From Dinoroseobacter sp049800775 (GTDB taxonomy: Bacteria > Pseudomonadota > Alphaproteobacteria > Rhodobacterales > Rhodobacteraceae): a stretch of DNA of 64,000 bases. Shown one piece after another: positions 48,892 through 57,082 of the stretch. Below the pieces are notes generated by a model. That model saw only the letters and a list, made by a program, of their open reading frames with translations. It was not told the DNA's origin and made no database searches. Numbering within the stretch: the stretch's first letter is position 1; every line of letters begins with the position of its first letter. The translations under genes were made by a program, and so were the position numbers. The DNA lies in NCBI RefSeq assembly GCF_049800775.1, contig NZ_JBNAFR010000004.1:124001-188000 (forward strand), read 5' to 3'.

Positions 48892-49775
48892 TCGGCCGCC
48901 GTCTTCTGGGACAGATCCGCCTCATCGAGGATCGGGCTGGCGCAGATGCCGATGCCTTCGATCTCGATTTCGACGGTTTCACCCGGGCGCAGCCAGCGCG
49001 GGTTGGGCTTCTTGGCGTGGCCCACACCGGGCGGGGTGCCGAGGGCGATGTGATCGCCGGGCATCAGGGTCGTGTAGCCCGAGATAATCGAGATCGCCTT
49101 GGCCGCCCCCCAGAGCATGTTGGAGGTGTTCGAGGATTGCAGGATCTCGTCGCCCACACGGCTCTCGATCTTGAGCCCCGTGGCCCCCTCGGGGAGCTCG
49201 TCGGGCGTGACCACGACAGGACCGATCGCGCCGGTCGCGTCAAAATTCTTGCCCGGCGTCCATTGATGGGTCTTGCGCTGATAATCCCGCACCGACCCGT
49301 CATTGAAGACCGTATAGCCAAAGACATGCGACAGGGCGTCGGCCTCGGAAATGTGACGCCCCTCCTTGCCGATCACCACCATCAGCTCGGCCTCGTAGTC
49401 AAGCTGCTCCGAACAGCTGGGCCGCACCATGGGCGCGCCTGCGGCCATGATCGACTTGCGTCCCCGCATGAAGAGCGCGGGATAATCGGGGATGTCGTAG
49501 CCGCCCTCCTTGATATGCTCCACGTAGTTCAGGCCAAGGCAGATGATCGTCGGCGGTGCTGTGACGGGCAGTGCCGGCGCGATGTCGGACACCGGCACCG
49601 AGGGCCCGGCCGCGGCCAGGGCTGCCTCGGCCGCCGCGCGCAGATCCGCGTCCTCAATCAAGGCGGACAGGTCCGTCCCGATGCCCGGCACGGCCGCGCT
49701 CAGATTGATCGCCTGATCGCCGCTGACGGCAAATACGCTTTGTGCGCCTTCGACGCGCCCAACTAGAAATCGCAT
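48888..49775 (-). CDS. Fumarylacetoacetate hydrolase family protein
   Basis: 295 residues. Catalytic core FAH fold with metal ligands in DYEAELMVVIGKEGRH (Glu pair) and YQRKTHQWTPGKNFDATG, ending GDHIALGTPPGVGHAKKP. Family reactions include hydrolysis of fumarylpyruvate, acylpyruvates and oxaloacetate decarboxylation. GGGAGGC precedes the ATG at 49775. First gene of the leftward ring-cleavage/TRAP operon. A bicupin of the gentisate dioxygenase type (51790-52761) could supply its substrate. Confidence 0.87.
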   Translation of the reverse strand: MRFLVGRVEGAQSVFAVSGDQAINLSAAVPGIGTDLSALIEDADLRAAAEAALAAAGPSVPVSDIAPALPVTAPPTIICLGLNYVEHIKEGGYDIPDYPALFMRGRKSIMAAGAPMVRPSCSEQLDYEAELMVVIGKEGRHISEADALSHVFGYTVFNDGSVRDYQRKTHQWTPGKNFDATGAIGPVVVTPDELPEGATGLKIESRVGDEILQSSNTSNMLWGAAKAISIISGYTTLMPGDHIALGTPPGVGHAKKPNPRWLRPGETVEIEIEGIGICASPILDEADLSQKTAAE

Positions 49776-49873
49776 CCGAGCCTCCCTCTTGCTTGCGGGC
49801 ATTTTTGGCGATAAAAAAACCTCAAGTCAAATAAAATCGATATTTTTAAATCACGGAAAGAGGGAGGGGTCTG
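49776..49873. promoter_or_regulatory. Divergent promoter region, FAH operon and YciI gene
   Basis: 98 bases, strikingly AT-rich at 49806-49850 (runs of A and ATCGATATTTTTAAATC), between two genes with strong ribosome sites on both strands. It must hold divergent promoters; boxes cannot be assigned with confidence. Confidence 0.45.
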
Positions 49874-50260
49874 ATGCCGCCATGGGAGAGCTACAAGGCC
49901 GAGGCCAAGGCACGGGGTGCGCTCGCGCTGGAGTTGTACGTGGCCCAGTCCACACCCAGCGGTGCCCCCGAGGCGGTGAAGGCCGCCCTGCCCGACCATC
50001 TGGCCTACCAGGCCGAGCTGGAGGCGCGCGGCGCGCTCGCCTTTGCCGGACCGATGTCGGATGAAACCGGGGCGTTGATGGAGGGGATCGGCATGATCGT
50101 CTATCGTGCCGCATCCTTTGAAGAGGCGCATGCCCTGGCCGAGGCCGATCCGATGCATAAATGCGGCGCGCGCAGCTACGTGCTGCGCAAATGGCTGATC
50201 AATGAAGGGTCGCTGACCCTGTCTGTGGGCCTGTCGGGCAAGACCGTCTTGTTCAGCTAG
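49874..50260 (+). CDS. YciI-like protein
   Basis: 128 residues. It follows the YciI/YCII fold pattern: LPDHLAYQAELEARGALAFA, GPMSDETGAL, GMIVYRAASFEEAHALAEAD and GARSYVLRKWLIN. His and Asp residues of the putative active site are in DHLAYQ and EADPMH. GGAGGGG precedes the start. Members are small dimers, some involved in ring-cleavage or dechlorination-like chemistry. It is divergent from the FAH operon. Confidence 0.8.
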   Translation: MPPWESYKAEAKARGALALELYVAQSTPSGAPEAVKAALPDHLAYQAELEARGALAFAGPMSDETGALMEGIGMIVYRAASFEEAHALAEADPMHKCGARSYVLRKWLINEGSLTLSVGLSGKTVLFS

Positions 50261-50355
50261 GGCGAGGCGTGGCAGCGCCCGCCAAGGCGGTCGCTGCGTG
50301 TCGGCGTCAGGGCCGGCTCTCTCTTCTCCGCCCCCGGCCGGGGCGACGCGGGTCC

Positions 50356-50380
50356 GCTCTGTCCGGGGACCGGACAGAGC
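50356..50380. terminator. Bidirectional hairpin between convergent genes
   Basis: GCTCTGTCCGG and CCGGACAGAGC form a perfect 11-bp stem with a 3-base loop, between YciI (ends 50260) and the RraA-like gene (ends 50403). A second GC stem lies at 50329-50345. No T-run on either side. Confidence 0.5.
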
Positions 50381-50402
50381 CACGGATCGCGGGTGCCCGG
50401 GC

Positions 50403-51113
50403 TCAGGTACGTGCGGCTTCGAAAGCCGCCCAGACCTCTTCCAGCTTGGCGATGTCAAACCCCGGCGCGCGTGCGGGACCCAACACGATCGCCTCGCTCG
50501 CCATCACGGTCTGGATCGCGGCCTCGAGCGTGTCGAACACCTCGGTCGGGATGACCAGCGCCCCGTGGCGATCTGCATGGATCAACTCGCCTTGGGCCAC
50601 GCGGAGGCCATGCACCGTCACCGGGGTCCCGATCTCGGTCACACGCACGAAGGCATGGCTGACCCCGATGCTGCCGGCGAGCACGGGAAACCCCTCATCC
50701 ATCACATCGAGATCGCGCATCACCCCATTGGTGACCGCCCCTGCGAGCCCGAGCCCCTTATGGACCGCCACATGAACCTCGCCCCACCAGCCGGCCACGC
50801 AATCGGGCGCATCCACATCCTCGATCACCGCGGCACTGGGCGACGGCCCCGCAGCCATGGAGCGGAAGTACTCCATCCGCCGCGCCCGAATAACCTCGGG
50901 CGGCTCGGTCGGCGGTGCCAGTCCCGAGATCCTGGCCGTGCGCGCAAACCCGACAATCGCCGGATCCCCGGGACGCGAATGCTGCATCGTGCCGCGGGTA
51001 TAGCGGTCGAACCCGCGCTGTCCCTGGGCGACCTCGATCGCGTTGCAGACGGTCGGCGTGTCCACGGTGCGCAACAGCGCCAGAAGGGACGGATCGATCA
51101 TACGTTCAGCCAT
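50403..51113 (-). CDS. RraA-like/dimethylmenaquinone methyltransferase-fold protein
   Basis: 236 residues, RraA-like fold, which includes 4-hydroxy-4-methyl-2-oxoglutarate/oxaloacetate-type aldolases. Motifs: TPTVCNAIEVAQGQRGFD, GGEVHVAVHKGLGLAG-type segment (WGEVHVAVHKGLGLAGAVTN), GVMRDLDVMDEGFPVLA and GELIHADRHGALVIP. ATG at 51113 has GGGAGC upstream; it overlaps the hydrolase end by 16 bases. The frame stays open far upstream through the hydrolase gene, but that part is not coding. Likely an aldolase or lyase step after ring opening. Confidence 0.8.
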   Translation of the reverse strand: MAERMIDPSLLALLRTVDTPTVCNAIEVAQGQRGFDRYTRGTMQHSRPGDPAIVGFARTARISGLAPPTEPPEVIRARRMEYFRSMAAGPSPSAAVIEDVDAPDCVAGWWGEVHVAVHKGLGLAGAVTNGVMRDLDVMDEGFPVLAGSIGVSHAFVRVTEIGTPVTVHGLRVAQGELIHADRHGALVIPTEVFDTLEAAIQTVMASEAIVLGPARAPGFDIAKLEEVWAAFEAART

Positions 51114-51793
51114 TGGGCAAGCTCCCTGGTTACGGCCTCTGGGGTCTCCAGCGTCGGCAGATGCCCGGCCCTCGGGATCTGCGCCAGCCGCGCGCCGGGG
51201 ATCAGATCCCGCATCAACTCGTGGCGCGCGGGCGGGCACATCCGGTCCTCGGCCCCGCAGAGCACGAGCGTCGGCACTTGCACGCGGCCAAGGCTCTCTT
51301 GCTGGTCGGGCCGGGTCTGGACCGCATGCGACTGCGCGGCAAAGACCTGCGGGCCGAGATCCTCGGCCATGACCTGGCACAGATCGAGGATCGGATTCGC
51401 CGGATCGTCGGAGGCGATGTAATAGGGCATCACCTCCTCGCGCATCACCTGCGCGAGCCCGCCATCCAGCACGCGCGCGACCTGCGCCGCGCGATCGGGT
51501 GCCTTGCCGGGCGGATCCGCCTTGGGGTTCGTGTCGAGCAGTGCGAGCCGCGTGACCCGCTCGGGGGCCTGCCGGATCACCTCCATCGCGACGATCCCCC
51601 CCATGGAGAGCCCGGCCAGCGCAAACCGCGGTGGCGCGATCTTCAGCACCGACGCCGCTAGCGCCGCCATGCTGTCGGCCCCGATCAGGGGGGCTACGAG
51701 AATGGGTCGCGCATGGGACAGATCCGCGATCTGCGGCGCAAAGAGCCGCGCATCGCACATCATCCCCGGCAGAAGGACGAGAGGCTCCCTCAT
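51098..51793 (-). CDS. Alpha/beta hydrolase
   Basis: 231 residues. Nucleophile elbow FALAGLSMGGIVAMEV (Ser about 63), acid Asp in LVLCGAEDRMCPPA and His in PRAGHLPTLETPEAV near residue 210. It starts within the bicupin stop (ATGA). Probably hydrolyses an ester, lactone or C-C bond of the pathway substrate. Substrate cannot be read. Confidence 0.87.
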   Translation of the reverse strand: MREPLVLLPGMMCDARLFAPQIADLSHARPILVAPLIGADSMAALAASVLKIAPPRFALAGLSMGGIVAMEVIRQAPERVTRLALLDTNPKADPPGKAPDRAAQVARVLDGGLAQVMREEVMPYYIASDDPANPILDLCQVMAEDLGPQVFAAQSHAVQTRPDQQESLGRVQVPTLVLCGAEDRMCPPARHELMRDLIPGARLAQIPRAGHLPTLETPEAVTRELAQWLNV

Positions 51794-52761
51794 CCGGCCA
51801 GCGGCAGGGTCTTGCCCGCCGGATCACTGGTGCGGCGCACGCGGTAGAGGCTGACCTCACCCGTCATGGCCGGGGACAGCGTATGGGACAGTCCGGCCGG
51901 GATCAGACAGGTATCACCCGGGTTGAGCACGGTCTCTCCACCGGCCCAGCCGAGCCGCCAATGCCCGCGCACGGGCATCAGAACCTCGGGCATGTCGCTG
52001 GCGTGCTCATCCGATGTGGCAGAGCCCCGGGTCAGGAACTCGACCTCGAAACCGGGCCGGTCCCGGATCACTGCCTCGGCACCAATCACGCTCACCGGCG
52101 CCCTGTCCGCGAGCGCCATCAGATCCCAGTAGCGGGCCACGTAATGGGGCACCACATCCGCCGTGCTGGGCTCGCCGCGCTTGGCGAGCTCGTCGGCGGG
52201 CATAAGCGGCATTGGCGTGACCCCCTCGGGCAGACGCTCGCCCTTGGCGCTGTCATAGAGCTTGCCATTGTCGCCCAGAACCAGCCCGTGGGAGCCGGCA
52301 TCCTCGACGACCTGCGGGGCCCAATGCACGCCGCCCCCTGCATCATCGCCCCCGAGCACGGCCATGATCATCCCGTAATCGAGCCCGATATTCTCGAACC
52401 CGCGAAAGATCCCCGTGGGGATGTTGAAGATATCCCCCTCCTCCAGCACGACCTCACCCGCATCGCCATGTCGCCCCCAGAAGAACCGCCAGCGCCCCTT
52501 GAGCACGAAGAAGACCTCGGCGGTGTTGTGGTCATGCAGCGAGTTGCGGCATTTCGGCGGCTGCCCCGCAGCCCCGATATTGAAGCCGATCGCGTCGCGC
52601 AGATGAACATGCTGGTCCGGGCTTTCCGACACGCCGCCGCCGATGATGGTGAAGTTTTCCTTCTGGTCGGACCCCGGCGTATGGGCGTCGATAAAGGCGG
52701 TCTTGCAGGGCACAAGCTCGCCATAGCGCACGATGCGGGGCTCCAGATCGGGCGATGTCAT
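51790..52761 (-). CDS. Bicupin protein, gentisate 1,2-dioxygenase-like
   Basis: 323 residues. N-terminal cupin with metal motif HDHNTAEVFFVLKGRWRFFW (two His and Glu, about residues 76-95) and a matching distal segment GDIFNIPTGIFRGFEN. A second C-terminal cupin (MPVRGHWRLGWAGGETVLNP, PAGLSHTLSP) lacks most metal ligands. This fits the gentisate/1-hydroxy-2-naphthoate dioxygenase family. A ring-opening oxygenase is possible; a sugar-acid isomerase is an alternative. It starts 11 bases past the LacI stop. Confidence 0.8.
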   Translation of the reverse strand: MTSPDLEPRIVRYGELVPCKTAFIDAHTPGSDQKENFTIIGGGVSESPDQHVHLRDAIGFNIGAAGQPPKCRNSLHDHNTAEVFFVLKGRWRFFWGRHGDAGEVVLEEGDIFNIPTGIFRGFENIGLDYGMIMAVLGGDDAGGGVHWAPQVVEDAGSHGLVLGDNGKLYDSAKGERLPEGVTPMPLMPADELAKRGEPSTADVVPHYVARYWDLMALADRAPVSVIGAEAVIRDRPGFEVEFLTRGSATSDEHASDMPEVLMPVRGHWRLGWAGGETVLNPGDTCLIPAGLSHTLSPAMTGEVSLYRVRRTSDPAGKTLPLAG

Positions 52762-52772
52762 GGGGGGTCTCC

Positions 52773-53867
52773 TTAGGTCTGACCGCGGGTCGGGTCTGGG
52801 GTTGGGGTCGGGACTATGTCGGGGCTCTGGTCCGAAGGCGGGTCTGTCCGGGGCCAGCTTTCGGGAATGCGGGCCGAGCCGCGCAGGATCAGCGGGCTCT
52901 CGATCTCGAGCCGCCCCATGGGGGTCACGCCATCCTCGATCATGCCGAGCAGCATCGTGACCGTCTCGTCCGCCATACGCCGCGCGGGCTGGCGCATGGT
53001 GGTGAGGTCATAGGTCGGCCAGGCGGCCATGGCGACATCGTCATAGCCCACCACCGAGACATCCTCGGGGACCGCGCGGCCCAGCTCGGTCCGCAGGGTT
53101 TCGAGCACGGCAAAGGCCATATGGTCATTGCCCACGAAAATCGCGTCGGGCGGGTCGGGCCGCGCAAAGAGGCTCCGCGTTGCCTCCGCCGCCACCTCGC
53201 GGCGGAAATGGCTGTCGATGGTGGCCACGGGCGCCTGCCCGGCCTCGGCCAGGGCTGCCACGAAGCCCGCCTGCCGGTCCCGCCCGTTCAGTGATTTGCG
53301 CCAGCCCGCCACGTGGGCGATGCGCCTGTGCCCGCCGGCCACCAGGAACTGCCCGGCCAGATAGCCGCCCGCGTAATTCGCCGCCGTCACCGATGGCAGG
53401 GTGCGATCCTCCTGCCCGCGGTTGAACAGCACGAAGGGCATGTTCAGGTCGCGCAACCGCTCGGTCAGAGAGTTCGACATGCTGACCGAGGCGAGGATGA
53501 TGCCGTCCACCTGATGGGCCATCAGGTTCTCGACCACACCGTCCACCTCCTCCTCGAGGTTCTGGGCGAAGATCACCATCATGTGGTAGCCGCGTGCGCT
53601 GAAGCGTTCCGACAGGATCTGCAGCGCTTCGGGGTAGAAGGGATTGGTGAGATAGGCGAGCACGATTCCGATCGTGTAGCTGCGCCCGGTATTGAGCGAG
53701 CGCGCGAGCGTATTGGGCCGGTAGCCCAGCTCGCGGGCGGCCTCCTGCACGCGCTGGATCTTGTCGGGCGAGACGCGGGAGCCCGGCGTAAAGACACGGC
53801 TGACCGTGGGCTGGCTTACGCCCGCCCGCCGTGCCACATCCGCCGCCGTGATCCGCGCCTCGGGCAT
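52773..53867 (-). CDS. LacI-family regulator
   Basis: 364 residues. HTH ITAADVARRAGVSQPTVSRV, hinge YRPNTLARSLNTGRSYTIGI, effector domain with GIILASVSMS, VAGWRKSLNGRDRQAGF and SVVGYDDVAMAAWPTYDLTT. A C-terminal Pro/Asp/Thr-rich tail is unusual. The ATG at 53867 is 5 bases after the hisD-like stop, so it is the last gene before the bicupin unit in a long leftward operon. The tandem operators at 59412-59449 upstream of the first gene are its likely sites. Confidence 0.9.
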   Translation of the reverse strand: MPEARITAADVARRAGVSQPTVSRVFTPGSRVSPDKIQRVQEAARELGYRPNTLARSLNTGRSYTIGIVLAYLTNPFYPEALQILSERFSARGYHMMVIFAQNLEEEVDGVVENLMAHQVDGIILASVSMSNSLTERLRDLNMPFVLFNRGQEDRTLPSVTAANYAGGYLAGQFLVAGGHRRIAHVAGWRKSLNGRDRQAGFVAALAEAGQAPVATIDSHFRREVAAEATRSLFARPDPPDAIFVGNDHMAFAVLETLRTELGRAVPEDVSVVGYDDVAMAAWPTYDLTTMRQPARRMADETVTMLLGMIEDGVTPMGRLEIESPLILRGSARIPESWPRTDPPSDQSPDIVPTPTPDPTRGQT

Positions 53868-53872
53868 GGGGC

Positions 53873-55183
53873 CTACTCCGCCGCTTCCCCGTAGGGCACG
53901 TTGCGCCCGCCATAGCGGCGGACCCGAACGTTGCACTGCTCGGCATGGCCGACAAAGCCCTCGAGCATGCAGAGCCGCGAGCCATAGGCGCCGATCTCGG
54001 CTGCCGCCGCGTCGCTGGTGATCTTCTGGTAGGAATGGGTCTTGAGGAACTTGCCGACCCAGAGCCCGCCCGTATACCGCCCGGCCTTCTTGGTGGGCAG
54101 GGTGTGGTTCGTGCCGATCACCTTGTCGCCATTGGCCACATTGGTGCGCGGCCCGAGGAAGAGCGCGCCATAGGAATGCATCTCGGCCAGGAACCAGTCA
54201 TCCCGGTCGGTCATCACCTGCACATGCTCATAGGCCATGTCATTGGCGACCTGCAGCATCTCGTCATAACTCTCGCAGAGGATCACATCGCCATAATCAC
54301 GCCAGCTTGTGGCGGCGGTCTCGGCGGTGGGCAGGATCGCGAGGATCCGGTCGATCTCGGTCAGGGTGTCCTCGGCGAGCTTGCGCGAATTGGTGATCAG
54401 GCAGGCGGGTGAGTTATAGCCATGTTCGGCCTGTCCCAGCAGATCCGTGGCGCACATCTCGGCATCCACCGTGTCATCGGCAATGACCATTGTCTCGGTC
54501 GGCCCGGCAAAGAGGTCGATCCCCACCCGGCCGTAAAGCTGCCGCTTGGCCTCGGCGACAAAGGCGTTGCCCGGGCCCACCAGCATATGCACCGGCTCGA
54601 TGGTTTCGGTCCCGATGGCCATGGCGCCCACGGCCTGGATGCCGCCGAGCACATAGATCTCATGGGCACCGCCCAGATGCATCGCCGCGACAATCGCCGG
54701 ATGGGGTGCGCCATCCACCGGCGGGGCCGAGGCCACGATCCGCGGCACGCCCGCCACCGCAGCCGTCAGCACGGACATATGGGCCGAGGCGACCATGGGA
54801 AACTTGCCGCCGGGCACATAGCAGCCCACGGATTGCACCGGGATGTTGCGATGCCCGAGGATGACCCCGGGCCGGGTCTCGACCTCGATATCCGTCATCG
54901 ACGCCCGCTGCGCCTCGGCAAAGGCGCGGATCTGGTCCTGCGCGAAACGGATATCCTCCATATCCCGGGTTGAGACCTTTTGCATGGCGGCCTCGATCTC
55001 GGAGGTGTTCAAGCGAAAGCGTTCGGGCGCATAGCCGTCGAATTTCTGGCTGAGATCACGAATGGCCGCGTCACCGCGGGTCTGAATATCGGCCAGCGTC
55101 GTCTCGACGACCTTGCGGACCTTGGCGTCGTCTTCGGCACGCTCCGCCTCGGGCTTGGAGCGCTTGAGATACTCGATGGTCAT
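53873..55183 (-). CDS. Histidinol dehydrogenase-family protein, sulfopropanediol/polyol dehydrogenase-like
   Basis: 436 residues, HisD fold. Zn and catalytic residues are intact: Gln and His in LLGQAEHGYNSPA, Glu-His in DMAYEHVQVM, Asp in NGDKVIGTNHTLPT and His in EGFVGHAEQCNVR. The N-terminus MTIEYLKRSKPEAERAED resembles HpsN-type (2,3-dihydroxypropanesulfonate) dehydrogenases more than biosynthetic HisD. It sits with a sugar/polyol ABC importer, not with his genes. So a two-step oxidation of a polyol-like alcohol to its acid is likely; histidine synthesis is unlikely. Confidence 0.85.
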   Translation of the reverse strand: MTIEYLKRSKPEAERAEDDAKVRKVVETTLADIQTRGDAAIRDLSQKFDGYAPERFRLNTSEIEAAMQKVSTRDMEDIRFAQDQIRAFAEAQRASMTDIEVETRPGVILGHRNIPVQSVGCYVPGGKFPMVASAHMSVLTAAVAGVPRIVASAPPVDGAPHPAIVAAMHLGGAHEIYVLGGIQAVGAMAIGTETIEPVHMLVGPGNAFVAEAKRQLYGRVGIDLFAGPTETMVIADDTVDAEMCATDLLGQAEHGYNSPACLITNSRKLAEDTLTEIDRILAILPTAETAATSWRDYGDVILCESYDEMLQVANDMAYEHVQVMTDRDDWFLAEMHSYGALFLGPRTNVANGDKVIGTNHTLPTKKAGRYTGGLWVGKFLKTHSYQKITSDAAAAEIGAYGSRLCMLEGFVGHAEQCNVRVRRYGGRNVPYGEAAE

Positions 55184-55187
55184 GGGT

Positions 55188-56246
55188 CTAAGTCCTGATC
55201 CGGTTTCCGGTTTCGGGGTCAAAAAGATAGAGGTGGTCGGGGTTGAGCGAGATGCTGACCATGTCGTCCTGTTCCTTACGCAGGTGCCGGTCGCCCTTGG
55301 CGATGACCCGTTGCTGGCCCCATTGCACGGTCAGAAGCGTCGCCTCGCCCGTATTCTCGAAGGCGTAGATGCGCACATCGATCTCGCCCTGCCCTTCCTC
55401 GGCCACGGCCATGTCATCGGCCCGCACCCCAAGGATCACGCTGGCCCGATCAGCGGCGGGGACCGCAACGAGGCGCGTGCCGCCCGTGGTGACAAACATG
55501 CCGTCCGAGATCGAGCCGTTGATCAGGTTCATCGCCGGCGAGCCGATGAAGCCCGCCACAAAGATATTCGCCGGATCGTTATAGATCTCGTCCGGGGTGC
55601 CGAGCTGCTGGATCACGCCATGCTTCATCACCGCCACCCGGTCCGCCAGCGTCATCGCCTCGATCTGGTCATGGGTGACATAGACCGTCGTGATCTTGAG
55701 CTCGCGGCTCAGATGCTTGAGCTCGGCGCGCATGGTCACGCGCAGCTTGGCGTCGAGATTCGACAGCGGCTCATCCATCAAAAAGACCTTGGGCGTGCGC
55801 ACGATGGCCCGCGCGAGCGCCACGCGCTGCCTTTGGCCGCCCGAGAGCGCCTTGGGCTTGCGGTCGAGAAACTCGGTCAGCTCCACCTGCTCGGCGGCGC
55901 GGCGGACCTTGGGACCGATCTCGTCCTTGGGCGTGCCCCGGACCTTCAGCGGATAGGCGATATTGTCGTGGATCGTCATATGCGGGTAGAGGCCGTAATT
56001 CTGGAACACCATGGCCACGTCGCGATCCTTGGGCAGGTCGTCATTGACCATCCGGTCGCCGATCCAGATCTCGCCATCGGTCGGATCCTCAAGCCCCGCG
56101 ATCATCCGCATGGTCGTGGTCTTGCCGCAGCCCGAGGGCCCCAGCAACACGAGGAACTCCTTGTCGGCCACGGTCAGGGACTGGTTGTCGACCCCGATGA
56201 AGTCGCCCCAGCGCTTGGTCAAATCCTTGAGAACCACCTCAGCCAT
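55188..56246 (-). CDS. Sugar ABC transporter ATPase, UgpC/MalK-like
   Basis: 352 residues. Walker A LLGPSGCGKTTTMRMIAG, Q-loop MVFQNYGLYPHM, signature ALSGGQRQRVALARA, Walker B VFLMDEPLSNLDA and switch His in VYVTHDQIEAM. A C-terminal OB-type TOBE domain (from about 240) includes GFIGSPAMNLI. The ATG at 56246 overlaps the permease stop by one base. It energises the two permeases. Homologues often serve several importers. Confidence 0.93.
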   Translation of the reverse strand: MAEVVLKDLTKRWGDFIGVDNQSLTVADKEFLVLLGPSGCGKTTTMRMIAGLEDPTDGEIWIGDRMVNDDLPKDRDVAMVFQNYGLYPHMTIHDNIAYPLKVRGTPKDEIGPKVRRAAEQVELTEFLDRKPKALSGGQRQRVALARAIVRTPKVFLMDEPLSNLDAKLRVTMRAELKHLSRELKITTVYVTHDQIEAMTLADRVAVMKHGVIQQLGTPDEIYNDPANIFVAGFIGSPAMNLINGSISDGMFVTTGGTRLVAVPAADRASVILGVRADDMAVAEEGQGEIDVRIYAFENTGEATLLTVQWGQQRVIAKGDRHLRKEQDDMVSISLNPDHLYLFDPETGNRIRT

Positions 56247-57082
56247 CAGCGTACCGCTCCCATGGTCATGCCTTGTACGAAATACTTCCGGATCAGCAGC
56301 GCCAGCACGAACATCGGCAGCATGATGATGATCCCGGCGGCGCTCAGGAGGTTCCACAGATCCCCCTCCTCCGCCTTGAAGAGCGCGAGCCCGATGGGCA
56401 GCGTCACCGCATCCTTGTTGGTCAGGATCAGCGCGAACAGGAACTCGTTCCACGCGATGATGAAACAGAAGATCCCCGCCGTCAGAAGCCCCGGCGCCGC
56501 CATGGGCAGCACGATATTGCGCATCACCTGCACCCGGGACGAGCCATCGACCATGGCGGCCTCTTCGGTGTCCATGGGGATCCCGTCGATGAAGCCTTTG
56601 ATCATCCAGATCGCGAAGGGCATCACGATGGCGAGGTTCACGAGGATCAGCCCGACCCGCGTGTCCAGCAGCCCCACATCCCGGAACATCACGAAAAACG
56701 GCAGGATGATCACCACCGCCGGCACAAATTGCGTGGCCAGAATGATCACCAGCATGGTGGTCTCGCCCCGCAGGCTGAACCGGCTGAACGAATAGGCCGC
56801 CATGGTCGCAATCGGGATCGCGAACAGGACCGTGACAAAGGCCACCAGCGTCGAGTTCACGAGCTTCTCGCCCAGATCATAGGGCGGCTCGAAGACTGTG
56901 GCGAAATTCTCCAGCGTAGGCGTGAAGAACAGCTTGAGCTGGAACACGTCGAGATGGGTTTTGAAGGCGGCCAGAAAGATCCAGAGGATCGGGACCAGCA
57001 TCACGAAGGTCGCCATCAGGATCAGGATGATCTGAATGCCGTTGACGATCTGTTTTCTTTGTTTCCCGGTCATCGCGCTCAC
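56246..57082 (-). CDS. Sugar ABC transporter permease, MalG-like
   Basis: 278 residues, about six hydrophobic segments, e.g. GIQIILILMATFVMLVPILW. EAA loop EEAAMVDGSSRVQVMRNIVL near 165-185 contacts the ATPase. The GTG at 57082 overlaps the upstream stop as GTGA; an ATG at 57073 is an alternative start. Confidence 0.92.
   Translation of the reverse strand: MSAMTGKQRKQIVNGIQIILILMATFVMLVPILWIFLAAFKTHLDVFQLKLFFTPTLENFATVFEPPYDLGEKLVNSTLVAFVTVLFAIPIATMAAYSFSRFSLRGETTMLVIILATQFVPAVVIILPFFVMFRDVGLLDTRVGLILVNLAIVMPFAIWMIKGFIDGIPMDTEEAAMVDGSSRVQVMRNIVLPMAAPGLLTAGIFCFIIAWNEFLFALILTNKDAVTLPIGLALFKAEEGDLWNLLSAAGIIIMLPMFVLALLIRKYFVQGMTMGAVR

Noticed and set aside
51114..51860. In-frame upstream extension of the RraA-like gene to about 485 codons
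   Set aside because: It crosses the hydrolase gene in another frame, is Arg/Ala/Gly-rich, and the true start has its own ribosome site.
53873..55183. Annotation as biosynthetic histidinol dehydrogenase
   Set aside because: No his genes nearby, N-terminus and context fit polyol/sulfopropanediol-type dehydrogenases better.
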